DNA of 24,127 bases from assembly GCA_000969725.1 (NCBI GenBank), contig JXSR01S065979.1; one strand, written 5' to 3'. Made by a program: the position numbers and the translations under genes. Shown one piece after another: positions 19,801 to 23,541 of the stretch (position 1 is its first letter; each line of letters begins with the position of its first letter). This DNA is from Ophiothrix spiculata (lineage: Eukaryota > Echinodermata > Ophiuroidea > Amphilepidida > Ophiotrichidae). The notes beneath the pieces are model-generated. The model had not been told where the DNA came from and did no database searches. It saw only the letters and a list, made by a program, of their open reading frames with translations.

Positions 19801-20243
19801 CCTAGCCAAAAAGACAACTCTCTCAACAGTTGCTGAGTGTGTAGGCACTGCTAGGAGCTACTGTGAGCGCCTCTCATCAATAGGCCTAGACCTTCTCTTT
19901 GCTATGAATGGGCTTCTGCTCAAGGGCATTAGGGAAGCAATTCAGTTTAACAAGGACCAGCTGATCGAAGCTTCCAGGCATCGCAATGTGGTGAGTATCA
20001 GATTGACACTCTAGATTGAATTTCTGAGTGTCCCTTTAATTAAATATGGTGCTTTTCAAATTTTTTTGTAGTGATAAACCTTGACCATTACGTTAAATTC
20101 GGATTCACATTTTTCTCATATTTATCTTATTTTCAAGGATGAACGTTGGTATCCACTGAATCTTAAGAATCCACATGCGGCTAACAACTTGACTCAAGAA
20201 ATGAGAAATCTAGGGTTTGAAAACTTCCACACACTAGTATATG
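1807..20243 (+). CDS. EXOC8: Exocyst complex component 8 (Exo84), internal 13 exons, partial at both ends
   Basis: Exo84 is an exocyst subunit that helps tether secretory vesicles at the plasma membrane; its PH domain is a known Ral-GTPase binding site. Thirteen GT-AG exons on the + strand (1807-1899, 3151-3242, 5148-5290, 6513-6592, 7531-7604, 9519-9627, 12085-12120, 14533-14667, 15052-15103, 16004-16148, 18060-18240, 19740-19990, 20138-20243) join with consistent phases into about 499 codons. Diagnostic blocks shared with animal EXOC8 include YxLSHxLTEQK, MLDRVEGC, GRYIVHDGDLVELD, LAVVNVRD, FKLLMFPDQRI, ELPEDLDMLIAQRNFEDAVD, SPDRSLRGGPQVTRRAV, QLRIEGATSIYI and AFVVWAKGE. The order matches the family: end of coiled coil, linker, PH domain, then helical C-terminal region. 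The start codon, about 100 N-terminal residues and about 110 C-terminal residues are outside what I can see. Identity rests on recognised motifs, not on a search; I am very sure of it. Confidence 0.95.
1929..2095. repeat. G-run plus repeated TAGGGTATCAAA words and a short hairpin
   Basis: Just inside the intron is a run of about 13-14 G after CCCC, then GC-rich DNA with two copies of TAGGGTATCAAA about 42 bp apart. A perfect 9-bp-stem hairpin lies at 1989-2008 (CGAGACCTG, GA, CAGGTCTCG). The origin is unknown; it looks like a decayed interspersed repeat. Nothing is recognised in 2096-2632. Confidence 0.45.
2633..2865. mobile_element. hAT-type MITE with 8-bp target site duplication
   Basis: The 217-bp element at 2641-2857 has terminal inverted repeats CAGGGTTGTCAC on the left and GTGACAACCCAG on the right (one mismatch in 12). 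It is flanked on both sides by the identical 8-mer AAACCTAT (2633-2640 and 2858-2865). CAG-type termini and an 8-bp target duplication are hallmarks of the hAT superfamily. It has no coding capacity, so it is a non-autonomous copy. The intact target duplication argues for a fairly recent insertion. Confidence 0.85.
3151..3242 (+). CDS. EXOC8: EXOC8 exon: linker before the PH domain
   Basis: Acceptor TTGTAAACAG ends at 3150; donor GTAAGT begins at 3243. It enters in phase 1 (completing a Glu codon) and leaves in phase 0: 30 full codons, acidic at first, then PEEPKRSIASMLDRVEGCS. This matches TLTTLLEKVEGCR, the helix leading into the PH domain of vertebrate EXOC8. From base 3183 on, the exon and its donor form the founder copy of a tandem array running through the intron. 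Reading through the donor meets a stop in the second copy, so the first donor is the productive one. Confidence 0.9.
3183..3953 (+). repeat. Tandem array of ~95-bp units spanning an exon end and its splice donor
   Basis: Units start at 3183, 3278, 3373, 3468, 3563, 3658 and 3749, with a degraded eighth from 3898. The period is 95 bp five times, then 91 bp. Each unit begins CAACCAGAGGAGCC, contains the last 51 exon bases and the donor TTCAGTAAGT, and ends with a T-rich part and CCTCCCT. Unit 1 is the real exon end plus intron start. Units 2-6 keep the donor-like site intact. Copies differ by only a few substitutions, so the amplification looks recent. Confidence 0.95.
3791..3854. repeat. 44-bp insertion in array unit 7 flanked by a 10-bp direct repeat
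   Basis: The word AGAGTAGAGG occurs at 3791-3800 and 3845-3854. Between the copies is a 44-bp T-rich sequence (3801-3844) absent from other units, ending in a long T tract, TTAG and AAAGGCTTTTACGG. Removing it with one direct-repeat copy restores the normal unit. This looks like a small insertion with target duplication, or a slippage/repair product. Confidence 0.7.
3986..4857. mobile_element. Penelope-like element fragment with inverted flanks
   Basis: A truncated Penelope-like coding piece (minus strand) sits between imperfect inverted repeats of about 130-145 bp: left about 4030-4177, right about 4712-4847. Both contain the GCTTCATCCTTCATC word, a CCCAGATT(T/C)GAGGTCAGT word and CTC(A)AAAATCGAGT in matching order. 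A 13-bp direct repeat ATTTTATCATCAA occurs at 3986-3998 and 4845-4857 and may be the target site duplication, although 27 bp or more separates the left copy from the inverted arm. Penelope-like elements are known for complex terminal repeats in inverted arrangement. Confidence 0.7.
4138..4715 (-). pseudogene. Penelope-like GIY-YIG endonuclease remnant
   Basis: Reading the minus strand from 4715, the frame runs through LPYIKGTSEALRRIFGQYGV and FKPTQTLKQLLV (the linker typical of Penelope-like elements). It then reaches the GIY-YIG core GPVYYIPC and SYIGETERSLKTR. A stop at 4365-4367 interrupts it; the same frame then continues EHQRPNSTSS, KILDRELKYFERGVKEAIYI and NQPSLNTDG, which includes the KEA glutamate region. 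A shift near 4178 moves the usual C-terminal tail (HKLARVYYSILR) into another frame, ending at 4138. A 58-bp duplication upstream of the core repeats the VYYIP region out of frame. The enzyme nicks target DNA for retroelement insertion; this copy is dead. Confidence 0.85.
4858..5147 (+). other. Intron remainder before the first PH-domain exon
   Basis: AT-rich intron DNA with no recognised element. It ends with the pyrimidine-rich acceptor TTCGCTTGTGTTCACAG at 5131-5147. Confidence 0.6.
5148..5290 (+). CDS. EXOC8: EXOC8 exon: first half of the PH domain
   Basis: Acceptor CAG ends at 5147; donor GTTAGT begins at 5291. It enters in phase 0 and leaves in phase 2. It encodes RITEIPGRYIVHDGDLVELD, then a segment with QHVHAYLLNDCLVITTPVVN. 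This aligns with the first beta strands of the Exo84 PH domain (vertebrate PGQYLVYNGDLVEYD and RVHGFLMNDCLLVAT). In the family this domain binds Ral-GTP. Conservation is strong and there is no stop. Confidence 0.95.
5291..5912 (+). other. Intron with a GC-richer unidentified stretch and a hairpin
   Basis: About 5310-5760 is less AT-rich than its surroundings and contains several CG words (for example GCGTCGCGCGTG). It may be an old transposon fragment, but I recognise no protein. A perfect hairpin lies at 5712-5732: CGTCTTATT, TTG, AATAAGACG. No exon signal with family similarity is present. Confidence 0.5.
5913..6110. mobile_element. Family A foldback MITE, copy 1
   Basis: Inverted termini: the left arm includes CATAATGCATCTTGAAAGTA, the right arm TACTTTCAAGATGCATTATG, followed by AATGGTCTATTG. 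The interior contains GCGCACAACTTAGTAATA. The same termini and interior words recur at 20342-20534, so this is an interspersed family about 190 bp long without coding capacity. Superfamily undetermined. Confidence 0.8.
6111..6512 (+). other. AT-rich intron remainder
   Basis: Low-complexity AT-rich sequence with A runs, no recognised element. It ends in the strong acceptor TTTTCTTTTCAG at 6501-6512. Confidence 0.55.
6513..6592 (+). CDS. EXOC8: EXOC8 exon: PH domain middle
   Basis: Acceptor CAG ends at 6512; donor GTAAGT begins at 6593. It enters in phase 2 and leaves in phase 1. The split Arg codon is followed by GPVRYKFHSLYELDSLAVVN and VRDVG. This matches RRGMYRYNALYSLDGLAVVNVKD of vertebrate EXOC8, the central strands of the PH domain. 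Confidence 0.94.
6593..7142 (+). other. Intron with two small inverted repeats
   Basis: ATCAGATCTC (6897-6906) pairs with GAGATCTGAT (6923-6932), and CACCTGAC (6947-6954) with GTCAGGTG (6974-6981), forming two adjacent hairpins. They may be the remains of a foldback element. Nothing else is recognised. Confidence 0.5.
7143..7438 (+). mobile_element. Family B non-autonomous DNA transposon, copy 1
   Basis: Termini: TAGATTATCAGGGGAGATAC on the left and the inverse complement of TAGATTACAGGGAAGATA on the right; 296 bp. Its interior (GGAGACAACATTGGGGGTAT, TTTGCGTGCAGGTTGGC, CAGAGTTGATTTTGGC, TTTGAGCTCCATGGC) matches in order the reverse complement of copy 2 at 15477-15807. No coding capacity is recognised. 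Confidence 0.8.
7531..7604 (+). CDS. EXOC8: EXOC8 exon: PH domain, FKLLMFPDQRI strand region
   Basis: Acceptor TTAATTTCACAG ends at 7530; donor GTGAGA begins at 7605. It enters in phase 1 and leaves in phase 0. It completes a Pro codon and reads VKNAFKLLMFPDQRIYRADE, then SKIK. This aligns with MKDMFKLLMFPESRIFQAENAKIK of vertebrate EXOC8. The exon end and donor are the first unit of a three-copy tandem repeat. Confidence 0.95.
7602..7810 (+). repeat. Three-copy tandem repeat anchored on a splice donor
   Basis: The word AAAGGTGAGAAATATAA, whose first occurrence is the real exon/intron junction at 7604/7605, recurs with its GTGAGA at 7694 and 7780 (periods 89 and 86 bp). Between copies the CCTTAAGAACACA, CACTAAAT, CATATG and TATGTAAAACA words repeat in order. 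The third unit breaks off after CATAGGGAACC. Two extra donor-like sites are therefore present downstream of the authentic one. Confidence 0.85.
7805..7965 (+). repeat. Interspersed repeat C, copy 1
   Basis: About 120-150 bp including CTTCAACTATT, GAGATTATGATCT, GTGAAAAAATATA and GAACATAGGACAT. The same words occur in the same order on the opposite strand at about 14220-14345. Class unknown. Nothing is recognised in 7966-8350. Confidence 0.7.
8352..8965. repeat. SINE-like tails in inverted arrangement
   Basis: On the minus strand, 8935 down to about 8815 reads GGTTCAAATCTG (B-box-like), CTTGAGGAAGACTTACCCTC, CTCCACCCAGGTGTCAAATG, then ATACTGACATTCTTCAGTG. The wording resembles tRNA-derived SINE bodies of deuterostome genomes that end near AAATGGGTACC. 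On the plus strand, 8352-8395 carries a related tail (ACTCAAGTGTTAAGTGGGTACC, then AGCATTCTTCAATG). Two SINE tails thus face each other, or they form the termini of one ~480-bp inverted-repeat element. A full tRNA-like head was not established. Confidence 0.45.
9126..9498 (+). repeat. 188-bp tandem duplication ending just before an acceptor
   Basis: Two units begin at 9126 (GGGTGGGTTCCGAGAATTTT) and 9314 (GGGTGAGTTCAGAGAATTTT) and run collinearly through TGCACTGCATACAGTGAAA, AACTGTTTGATTAGATTAAA and TTTGGTTAGTGTGAGAGTAA. Similarity stops at 9498, 20 bp before the exon at 9519, so the acceptor itself is not duplicated. Confidence 0.92.
9519..9627 (+). CDS. EXOC8: EXOC8 exon: PH domain C-terminal helix and basic linker
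   Basis: Acceptor TTCTTATTCCACCAG ends at 9518; donor GTAAGT begins at 9628. It enters in phase 0 and leaves in phase 1. It begins NRWLKKMDQAKKAKQAADKK; the Trp is the conserved residue of the terminal PH helix (REWLEVLEDTK in vertebrates). A Lys/Glu-rich helix and an acidic Ser-rich end (SIESDSYN) follow, corresponding to the variable linker after the PH domain. Confidence 0.93.
9628..10233 (+). other. Intron, no exon; possible unknown repeat near 9990-10230
   Basis: TAGGCCTA lies near 9662. Around 10010-10215 both strands are open for about 100 codons, but neither translation resembles a family I know, and the region runs into a duplicated sequence. I call no gene. Confidence 0.45.
10234..10525 (+). 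repeat. About 147-bp tandem duplication with TTTGCATAATTTATGCAT core
   Basis: Units start near 10234 (CCCTACGTTAATGATATTTGG) and 10382 (CCCTACATCATGAAATTTGG). Both contain the same 40-bp core from GCTAATTAAGTACC through ATGCATAAAAT (starting 10311 and 10458). The core is far better conserved than the outer parts. It resembles satellite-like intronic repeats of marine invertebrates. Confidence 0.85.
10711..10823. repeat. Imperfect 113-bp foldback palindrome
   Basis: The left arm GTAGTGCAATCTATCT...CTGTAACTGGCTATG...ATTATCCCTG pairs with the right arm CAGCCTCAGGATAAT...CATAGCCATTACC...AGATAGATTTCACTAC, with almost no loop. It is a foldback MITE or a long hairpin. Confidence 0.75.
10831..12084 (+). 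other. Intron, nothing recognised
   Basis: AT-rich sequence with several open stretches of 60-90 codons on both strands. None has recognisable similarity or splice support. It ends in the acceptor GCTATCTTTCATTTACAG at 12067-12084. Confidence 0.55.
12085..12120 (+). CDS. EXOC8: EXOC8 36-nt microexon in the post-PH linker
   Basis: Acceptor CATTTACAG and donor GTATAG bound 36 nt, phase 1 on both sides, giving PPPISTPRTLHQ plus split codons. It fits between the 9627 and 14533 exons without changing frame. The encoded piece is proline-rich and falls in the variable linker, so similarity cannot confirm it. Support is splice signals plus phase. Being a multiple of three with equal phases, it could be a skipped cassette. 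Confidence 0.55.
12121..14199 (+). other. Intron, low-complexity tracts only
   Basis: Holds an ATT microsatellite followed by T and G homopolymers at about 12205-12238. A stretch at 12740-12890 is open on both strands but unrecognised. No exon or identified transposon. Confidence 0.5.
14200..14345 (-). repeat. Interspersed repeat C, copy 2 (inverted)
   Basis: Reverse complement of the repeat at 7805-7965. It shares ATGTCCTATGTTC, TATATTTTTTCAC, AGATCATAATCTC and AATAGTTGAAG in matching order. Divergence is moderate, so this is an old family. Confidence 0.7.
14533..14667 (+). CDS. EXOC8: EXOC8 exon: start of the C-terminal helical region
   Basis: Donor GTATGA begins at 14668. Two in-frame acceptors are possible: TTTTAG ending 14532 (adding three codons) or TTTTGCAG ending 14541. 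After CDDPTSEPNILEEEW the exon reads VMELPEDLDMLIAQRNFEDA, then VDLVLK. This aligns with MEWIQELPEDLDVCIAQRDFEGAVDLLDK, the first helices after the linker. Phase 1 on both sides. Confidence 0.92.
14704..14935. mobile_element. Nested foldback structure flanked by direct repeats
   Basis: AAAATTGGATGGATT occurs at 14710-14724 and 14921-14935. Inside lies a 66-bp hairpin (14754-14819: CTATGAGTTTTACGAAATAT and its near-perfect inverse). Next come a second inverted pair ACCATTATTATGTTC (14831-14845) / GAACATAATAATGAT (14906-14920) and, within it, a perfect 9-bp-stem hairpin TGTCCGATT-GGA-AATCGGACA (14851-14871). It is likely a foldback MITE of unknown class, possibly two nested insertions. Confidence 0.65.
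15052..15103 (+). CDS. EXOC8: EXOC8 short exon: helix-connecting segment
   Basis: Acceptor TTTCTCAATTTCAG ends at 15051; donor GTGAGT begins at 15104. Phase 1 in, phase 2 out. It gives A/NETLSSVAQSPGLKEM and a split Arg, joining to SRVDHRVKQL in the next exon. This corresponds to the loop and start of the KELRAKVEERVRQL helix in vertebrates. Only the end is conserved, but phase and sites fit exactly. Confidence 0.85.
15104..15476 (+). other. Intron segment, nothing recognised
   Basis: AT-rich intron sequence between the short exon and the family B element; no repeats or exons supported. Confidence 0.5.
15477..15807 (-). mobile_element. Family B non-autonomous DNA transposon, copy 2
   Basis: Perfect 17-bp termini ATTTACAGGGGAGATAC / GTATCTCCCCTGTAAAT bound 331 bp. 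The interior is the reverse complement of copy 1 (7143-7438). CATAC occurs just outside on both sides (about 15466 and 15808), but its spacing does not make a clean target duplication. Open frames inside have no similarity to a transposase, so the element is non-autonomous. Confidence 0.85.
16004..16148 (+). CDS. EXOC8: EXOC8 exon: SPDRSLRGGP block
   Basis: Acceptor TTTGCTTTCAG ends at 16003; donor GTAAGC begins at 16149. Phase 2 in, phase 0 out. It reads SRVDHRVKQLTDVLTRELQV, then SPDRSLRGGPQVTRRAVTQL and IRLGRATQ. The SPDRSLRGGP-TRRAV-QLIRLG block is almost identical in vertebrate EXOC8 and is the clearest single fingerprint of the gene here. Confidence 0.97.
16504..16620. mobile_element. 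117-bp foldback MITE
   Basis: Perfect 17-bp inverted termini GGAGTTCATTTATATGT (16504-16520) and ACATATAAATGAACTCC (16604-16620). The next parts also pair imperfectly (TGATTTGGCCCTC...GGTGGG against CCACCCGCTCTCGGCCCAAATCA). No coding capacity. Confidence 0.8.
16840..16930. repeat. 91-bp inverted repeat
   Basis: Arms TATTAATAGTTCTCCCCTAAA (16840-16860) and TTTAGGGGAGTTTTCTCTTGTTAATAA (16904-16930) pair with a small bulge around a 43-bp AT-rich loop. Probably a small foldback element. Confidence 0.6.
17596..17939. mobile_element. Harbinger-type MITE with TTA target duplication
   Basis: The 338-bp element (17599-17936) has termini GGCCTGAAAAAATAATTGTTTG... and the inverse of GGCCTAGAAAAAAAATTGTTTG..., pairing over about 33 bp to ATTGGCGTAAC. 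It is flanked by TTA on both sides (17596-17598, 17937-17939). GGCC-type termini and a 3-bp TWA target duplication are typical of PIF/Harbinger. It has no transposase. Confidence 0.8.
18060..18240 (+). CDS. EXOC8: EXOC8 exon: QLRIEGAT helical block
   Basis: Acceptor TTCCTTTTCCTTTTTCAG ends at 18059; donor GTAGGT begins at 18241. Phase 0 in, phase 1 out. It encodes ACDLFLKNRSAAIKQSLRQL, RIEGATSIYITKLCSVFFNH, IIETGKEFRTTFADNQGCFS. This matches ACELFLRNRAAAVHTAIRQLRIEGATLLYIHKLCHVFF and the D-GCYS end in vertebrates. Confidence 0.97.
18440..18799. mobile_element. hAT-like MITE
   Basis: Perfect 12-bp termini CAGAGATGCCAC (18440-18451) and GTGGCATCTCTG (18788-18799) bound 360 bp. The flanks share TATAAT (18434-18439 and 18800-18805), only six bases rather than the usual eight. 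CAGRGATGCC-type ends are common in hAT elements. The right part is GC-rich (about 18715-18770: GGGCCCCTGGACTCCCC). No coding capacity. Confidence 0.7.
18806..19739 (+). other. Intron, nothing firmly recognised
   Basis: A weak inverted pair (GTGAGAGTTCC near 18946 and GGCCTCTCAC near 19084) may bound a decayed element but is too short to call. It ends with the acceptor CTATTCTTCTTGTAACAG at 19722-19739. Confidence 0.5.
19740..19990 (+). CDS. EXOC8: EXOC8 exon: AFVVWAKGE block, longest exon
   Basis: Acceptor TTCTTGTAACAG ends at 19739; donor GTGAGT begins at 19991. Phase 1 in, phase 0 out; 83 full codons. Starts AFVVWAKGELNGFVHNFSRQ, continues with TTLSTVAECVGTARSYCERL and IGLDLLFAMNGLLLKGIREA, ends LIEASRHRNV. 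Matches SAFVVWARSAMGMFVDAFSKQ, LSTAAECVKVAKEHC and IGLDLTF of vertebrate EXOC8. It is less AT-rich than its surroundings, as expected for coding DNA. Confidence 0.97.
20138..20243 (+). CDS. EXOC8: EXOC8 exon: last coding exon visible
   Basis: Acceptor ATCTTATTTTCAAG ends at 20137; donor GTAAGT begins at 20244. Phase 0 in, phase 1 out, after an intron of only 147 bp. It encodes DERWYPLNLKNPHAANNLTQ and EMRNLGFENFHTLVY. This matches EEMWRRMNLMTPEALGKLKEEMKSCGVSNFEQY in vertebrates. The next expected block (GDDCWVNLSYTVV-like) is not found downstream, so the gene continues beyond the window. Confidence 0.93.
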
Positions 20244-20341
20244 GTAAGTTAAGAGAGACATGTGTTAAAATAAAAATTGCATTATTCGAAAATGGAATTA
20301 TTAATTGAGCAAAAGACTAACCCATGAGTTAGCCATGTATG

Positions 20342-20534
20342 TCCAATAGACCACTTACATATGTCCCATAATGCATCTTGAAAGTACTGTAAAATGTGTG
20401 AACAACCATATTCCTAAGTTGGGTGCATGGCATCACCTGCGCACTAAGTTGTAATATCGATGATTGCGCAGAATCTCCCAAATTTACATACTTTCAAGAA
20501 GCATTATTGGACATACGAAAGTGGTCTTATTGTC
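20342..20534. mobile_element. Family A foldback MITE, copy 2
   Basis: Inverted termini: CAATAGACCACTTACATATG followed by CCATAATGCATCTTGAAAGTAC on the left; GTATGTCCAATAATGCTTCTTG as complement on the right. The interior CTGCGCACTAAGTTGTAATAT is the counterpart of GCGCACAACTTAGTAATA words in copy 1 (5913-6110). Confidence 0.82.
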
Positions 20535-20975
20535 TTGGACCATTTGTTGTCATTGATAATAACTCCTGCCCCATTCAAATTTCAAGTGCTGGTGAGATAG
20601 ACATGGCTTCAAAGCTCTGTGTAGGAATTCTCTTGAATGCTAATCAAGGTTAATTGAGATGATCATCCGTATCTGTTGAATCTATGGTACAACATACTCT
20701 ACATGTGCAGTCTTGGGTCAGTGGTTCTGCGGGTGACACCATCACTCAAAGAACTATTTTAAGAATCACTGTCCTATGAGAGAAATTTTGAGCAATTTTC
20801 ACATTTCAGTGATGGTGTGTTTAAATTACATTAATAAATGTAACATTTATCAGGTATTGCAGACACAACTTTCTTGTACTCACATAGATCCTACAAAATA
20901 TTGTTTGTATAGAGGATGGAATCAAAGTAGCACAAATTTCATTATCCATTTAAATAATTGACAAATGGAATGGAG
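20535..20975 (+). other. Intron segment, nothing recognised
   Basis: AT-rich. A 44-nt stretch (20810-20853) has an acceptor-like TTTCAG and donor-like GTATTG with open phase 1, but its translation does not match Exo84. Confidence 0.45.
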
Positions 20976-21442
20976 TTAGGCCAAAAAAAAGAAACAAGTT
21001 TGTTTCTGGTAACCCGCGCGCATTTCTGTTAAGTTACATATTTCCCGCATTAATTTTTTTTTTTCGTATTTCGTATCAAAAAAAATCTTATTGTTGATAA
21101 ATAAAATAATTCTGTAAAAAAGCTTACTAGAGACTTGCGTAAAAACAAACAAAGATGCAACAAAACAAGTCCCATGTTGTATTATTGAACATTAAAGAGA
21201 AACCAAGGGCGGCTAAAGTTATATACAAAACTTTTATGGTTAATAATGACATTAATTAATAATATAAGAAACCAAGAGCATTGTTTAAATGTGTTTTTCT
21301 TTCTGCATTTTTGGAAGGAAAAAAAAGAAAAATAGCATATCGCATTGCATTTTTGAAAAGTAAAAAATAAAAAAGCGCATATCGCATAGTACTTTTCAAG
21401 CATGTTACCAGAAACAAACTTTTTTTTTTTTTTTTGGCCTTA
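20976..21442. mobile_element. Harbinger-type MITE, second family, with TTA target duplication
   Basis: The 461-bp element (20979-21439) has termini GGCCAAAAAAAAGAAACAAG... with TTTGTTTCTGGTAAC, paired with GTTACCAGAAACAAAC...T-run...GGCC on the right. TTA flanks both ends (20976-20978, 21440-21442). Internally GCATATCGCATT repeats in variants. No transposase; mobilisation in trans by a Harbinger transposase is the likely history. Confidence 0.8.
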
Positions 21443-21454
21443 TCAATACTCTGT

Positions 21455-21549
21455 GCACTGTAAGGCGTCTGGTAGTGGTACATTTTGAAACAAAAGATAC
21501 TTACTTGAAATTTTATTGATACTTATTAATATAGAGGTCTTGTGGTACT
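21455..21549 (+). repeat. Identical 95-bp repeat, copy 1
   Basis: Starts GCACTGTAAGGCGTCTGG and ends GGTCTTGTGGTACT; base-for-base identical to 22918-23012, same orientation, 1,463 bp apart. The flanks differ. No protein recognised on either strand. Confidence 0.93.
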
Positions 21550-22421
21550 TATCTGCCGGATGTAAGTATTTAATGTGATTAACTACAAACTTTGCATTGG
21601 AACAGAAGTCTTCCACAGAGCATACTTCTCTAGATGAGACACCCATATGCATCTAAGAGACCATTTTCATAATTGGCATGCTGTATGCCTGATAATGATG
21701 CATATACCATTTAAGTGCCATGAAATTTCACCACAAAACTTTGATGAAAGTACAACAGAGGCTGTCATGCATATTATTTTATTTTTCAATACCATAGCGG
21801 CCCATACACAGAGGACTGACAACATCCAACATGGCACTCGCAATTACAAATTGGATTGACCATCCAAATTGCGCATTGAATAGAATGACCCTAATTGAAA
21901 TAGGAAACACATCAACACTAACTTGCAGTCGACCCCCAGAACCAAGAACTGTTGGTTCTGGCTGCTTACTATTGTTGTGAACAATGACAAGTGCCGGTTC
22001 CTGTGTTCTAACAGCTGGTTGAGTTTTGAAATGATTCTTGGGGAGGGCACTTGCATATAAGCAATATAAAGTTTTTCATGGCTCCTGTTTATCTTTAGAC
22101 CCCTTTTAGGAAAAGTGCAACATTTTTAACTCTTTTAACCTCAAAAATTGATCAATTTTGTTTTAAATTTCAGCTCCAAAGGCTGTTTTTAGCCAAAATG
22201 TGAGTTACTAGCGCCCCCCCCCCCCAAAAAAAAAAAATGTCGGGTTTTGAGCCCACTTTATTGCAAAAAGTCAGTTCAGTGGACCTCAAGCACCAGACAT
22301 ATATACTATTTTCAAAATTGAGACCCTCTCCTTCCTCATGGTCCTCAGAGACTTATACTTCTTGAGGTGTTTTGAGAACCCCAGGTAAATTTTAGGTCGT
22401 CCGATAGAATCGGAAAAGACC
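21550..22421 (+). other. Intron segment with homopolymer junction
   Basis: Contains a C13-like run joined to an A12-like run near 22213-22238. No exon, transposase or reverse-transcriptase motif is seen before 22422. Confidence 0.5.
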
Positions 22422-22848
22422 TTATGTCATATTTATGTCGGGGGGTGGGAGTATGTGTGTGAGACACTTTAGATTTAGGGCTATTGTGTATGCTACAGGC
22501 AGATCTAGCATTGCAAGAAAAAATCTTGCAAAGTCAGCAGCATTTGAAAAATCACTTTTGATTTTTAAGGAGAGCTGATTCTGTACTGGGAGTATGTGTA
22601 AGCAGATTGCATTTATCAATGAAATTATTTTCATATAGATAGTCATTGATTTGATTACGGGCAACTTTTTCAATCAGTTTTGATATGAAGCTGATATTAG
22701 GACACTGGTTGGTAATTGGAAAAATAATTTTTTTTAAGTGATTAAAGCATGGAAAATAGATTTTGGAAAAATTGCAGCCAAAAAAGATATCTGAATGATT
22801 TGAATGATGAATGGGAGAAAAGCATGTAAATGTAGTAAATGTAAGCAA
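22422..22848 (-). pseudogene. Non-LTR retrotransposon (CR1/L2-like) reverse transcriptase fragment
   Basis: On the minus strand one frame reads CFNHLKKIIFPITNQCPNIS, FISKLIEKVARNQINDYLYE, NNFIDKCNLLTHTPSTESAL; a second frame continues LKIKSDFSNAADFARFFLAM and LDLPVAYTI. This is the N-terminal part of a LINE reverse transcriptase: the NYRPISNLSFLSKLIEKV block, the STETALLK block, and a damaged motif A where LDLSAAFDTI is expected. The second catalytic-motif Asp is lost and a frameshift separates the halves near 22560-22600. A dead, 5'- and 3'-truncated insertion. Confidence 0.8.
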
Positions 22849-22917
22849 CTAAGTAGAAACACAGTCTAGGTTACAAGATTCCTTTTATCCGTTTGCTATG
22901 TATTTATGGTGCATTTT

Positions 22918-23012
22918 GCACTGTAAGGCGTCTGGTAGTGGTACATTTTGAAACAAAAGATACTTACTTGAAATTTTATTGATACTTATTAATATAGAGG
23001 TCTTGTGGTACT
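22918..23012 (+). repeat. Identical 95-bp repeat, copy 2
   Basis: Exact copy of 21455-21549. It lies about 160 bp upstream of the Harbinger transposase remnant, so it could be part of a transposon end or a recent local duplication. Confidence 0.93.
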
Positions 23013-23174
23013 GAAAACTAGTGAAATGTGCTTAACAAAATTATGGTCTGGTATCTTTGCACCCATCTGCGAAGATTGCGACTCTGCGTGTGGTTATGAA
23101 TGCGTTTACCATGCGTTTTGTACGTATGATTCTTAAAGATGAGCTGTTGCCATCCGTATTTGCTTTATAATTAT

Positions 23175-23541
23175 CATGGCACCAACATGGATGTTAGAAC
23201 GTCTGCATCTGTATGATCAACAACAACAAGCTATAGCTATATTGGGATATTTCCTGATCCACAGTAGGAAGAAAAAGAGGAAGCATGGTGGTGGGTATAT
23301 GCCATAAATCGCACTAGACGTTAAAAAGGAGCATACCTCCATCTTCTTGACCTTCAGTTAGATGAGGAGAGATTCCAACAGTATTTGAGAGTAACTAGGA
23401 AACAATTTGGACATGTTCTGTTTTTATGTCGAGGAAGACCTCGTAAAACACGTCTGACTGAGGGAGTTTATTTGCCCTAGGCAGCGGCTTGCCATTTGGC
23501 TTGGGAAAGATATTGTAATTAAAATGACATTATCGTAATAG
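23175..23541 (+). pseudogene. PIF/Harbinger transposase N-terminal remnant
   Basis: From an ATG at 23175: MAPTWMLERLHLYDQQQQ, then FLIHSRKKKRKH. A frameshift near 23285 leads to WVYAINRTRR, a stop, and KGAYLHLLDLQLDEERFQQY, LRVTRKQFGHVLFLCRGRPR. A further shift near 23479 gives RQRLAIWLGKDI. The W-V-x-P/A-x-N-R...G-x-Y-x-L-L-x-x-L...F...Y/F-L-R-V/M layout is that of the HARBI1-like transposase N-terminus. The DDE nuclease part is absent. The enzyme would catalyse cut-and-paste transposition with TWA target sites; this copy is broken by a stop and at least two shifts. Confidence 0.75.

Noticed and set aside
20810-20853. Possible 44-nt EXOC8 exon with TTTCAG acceptor and GTATTG donor
   Set aside because: The frame is open and phase 1 to 0 works, but the translation (VMVCLNYINKCNIYQ) does not match the strongly conserved GDDCWVNLS-type block expected there.
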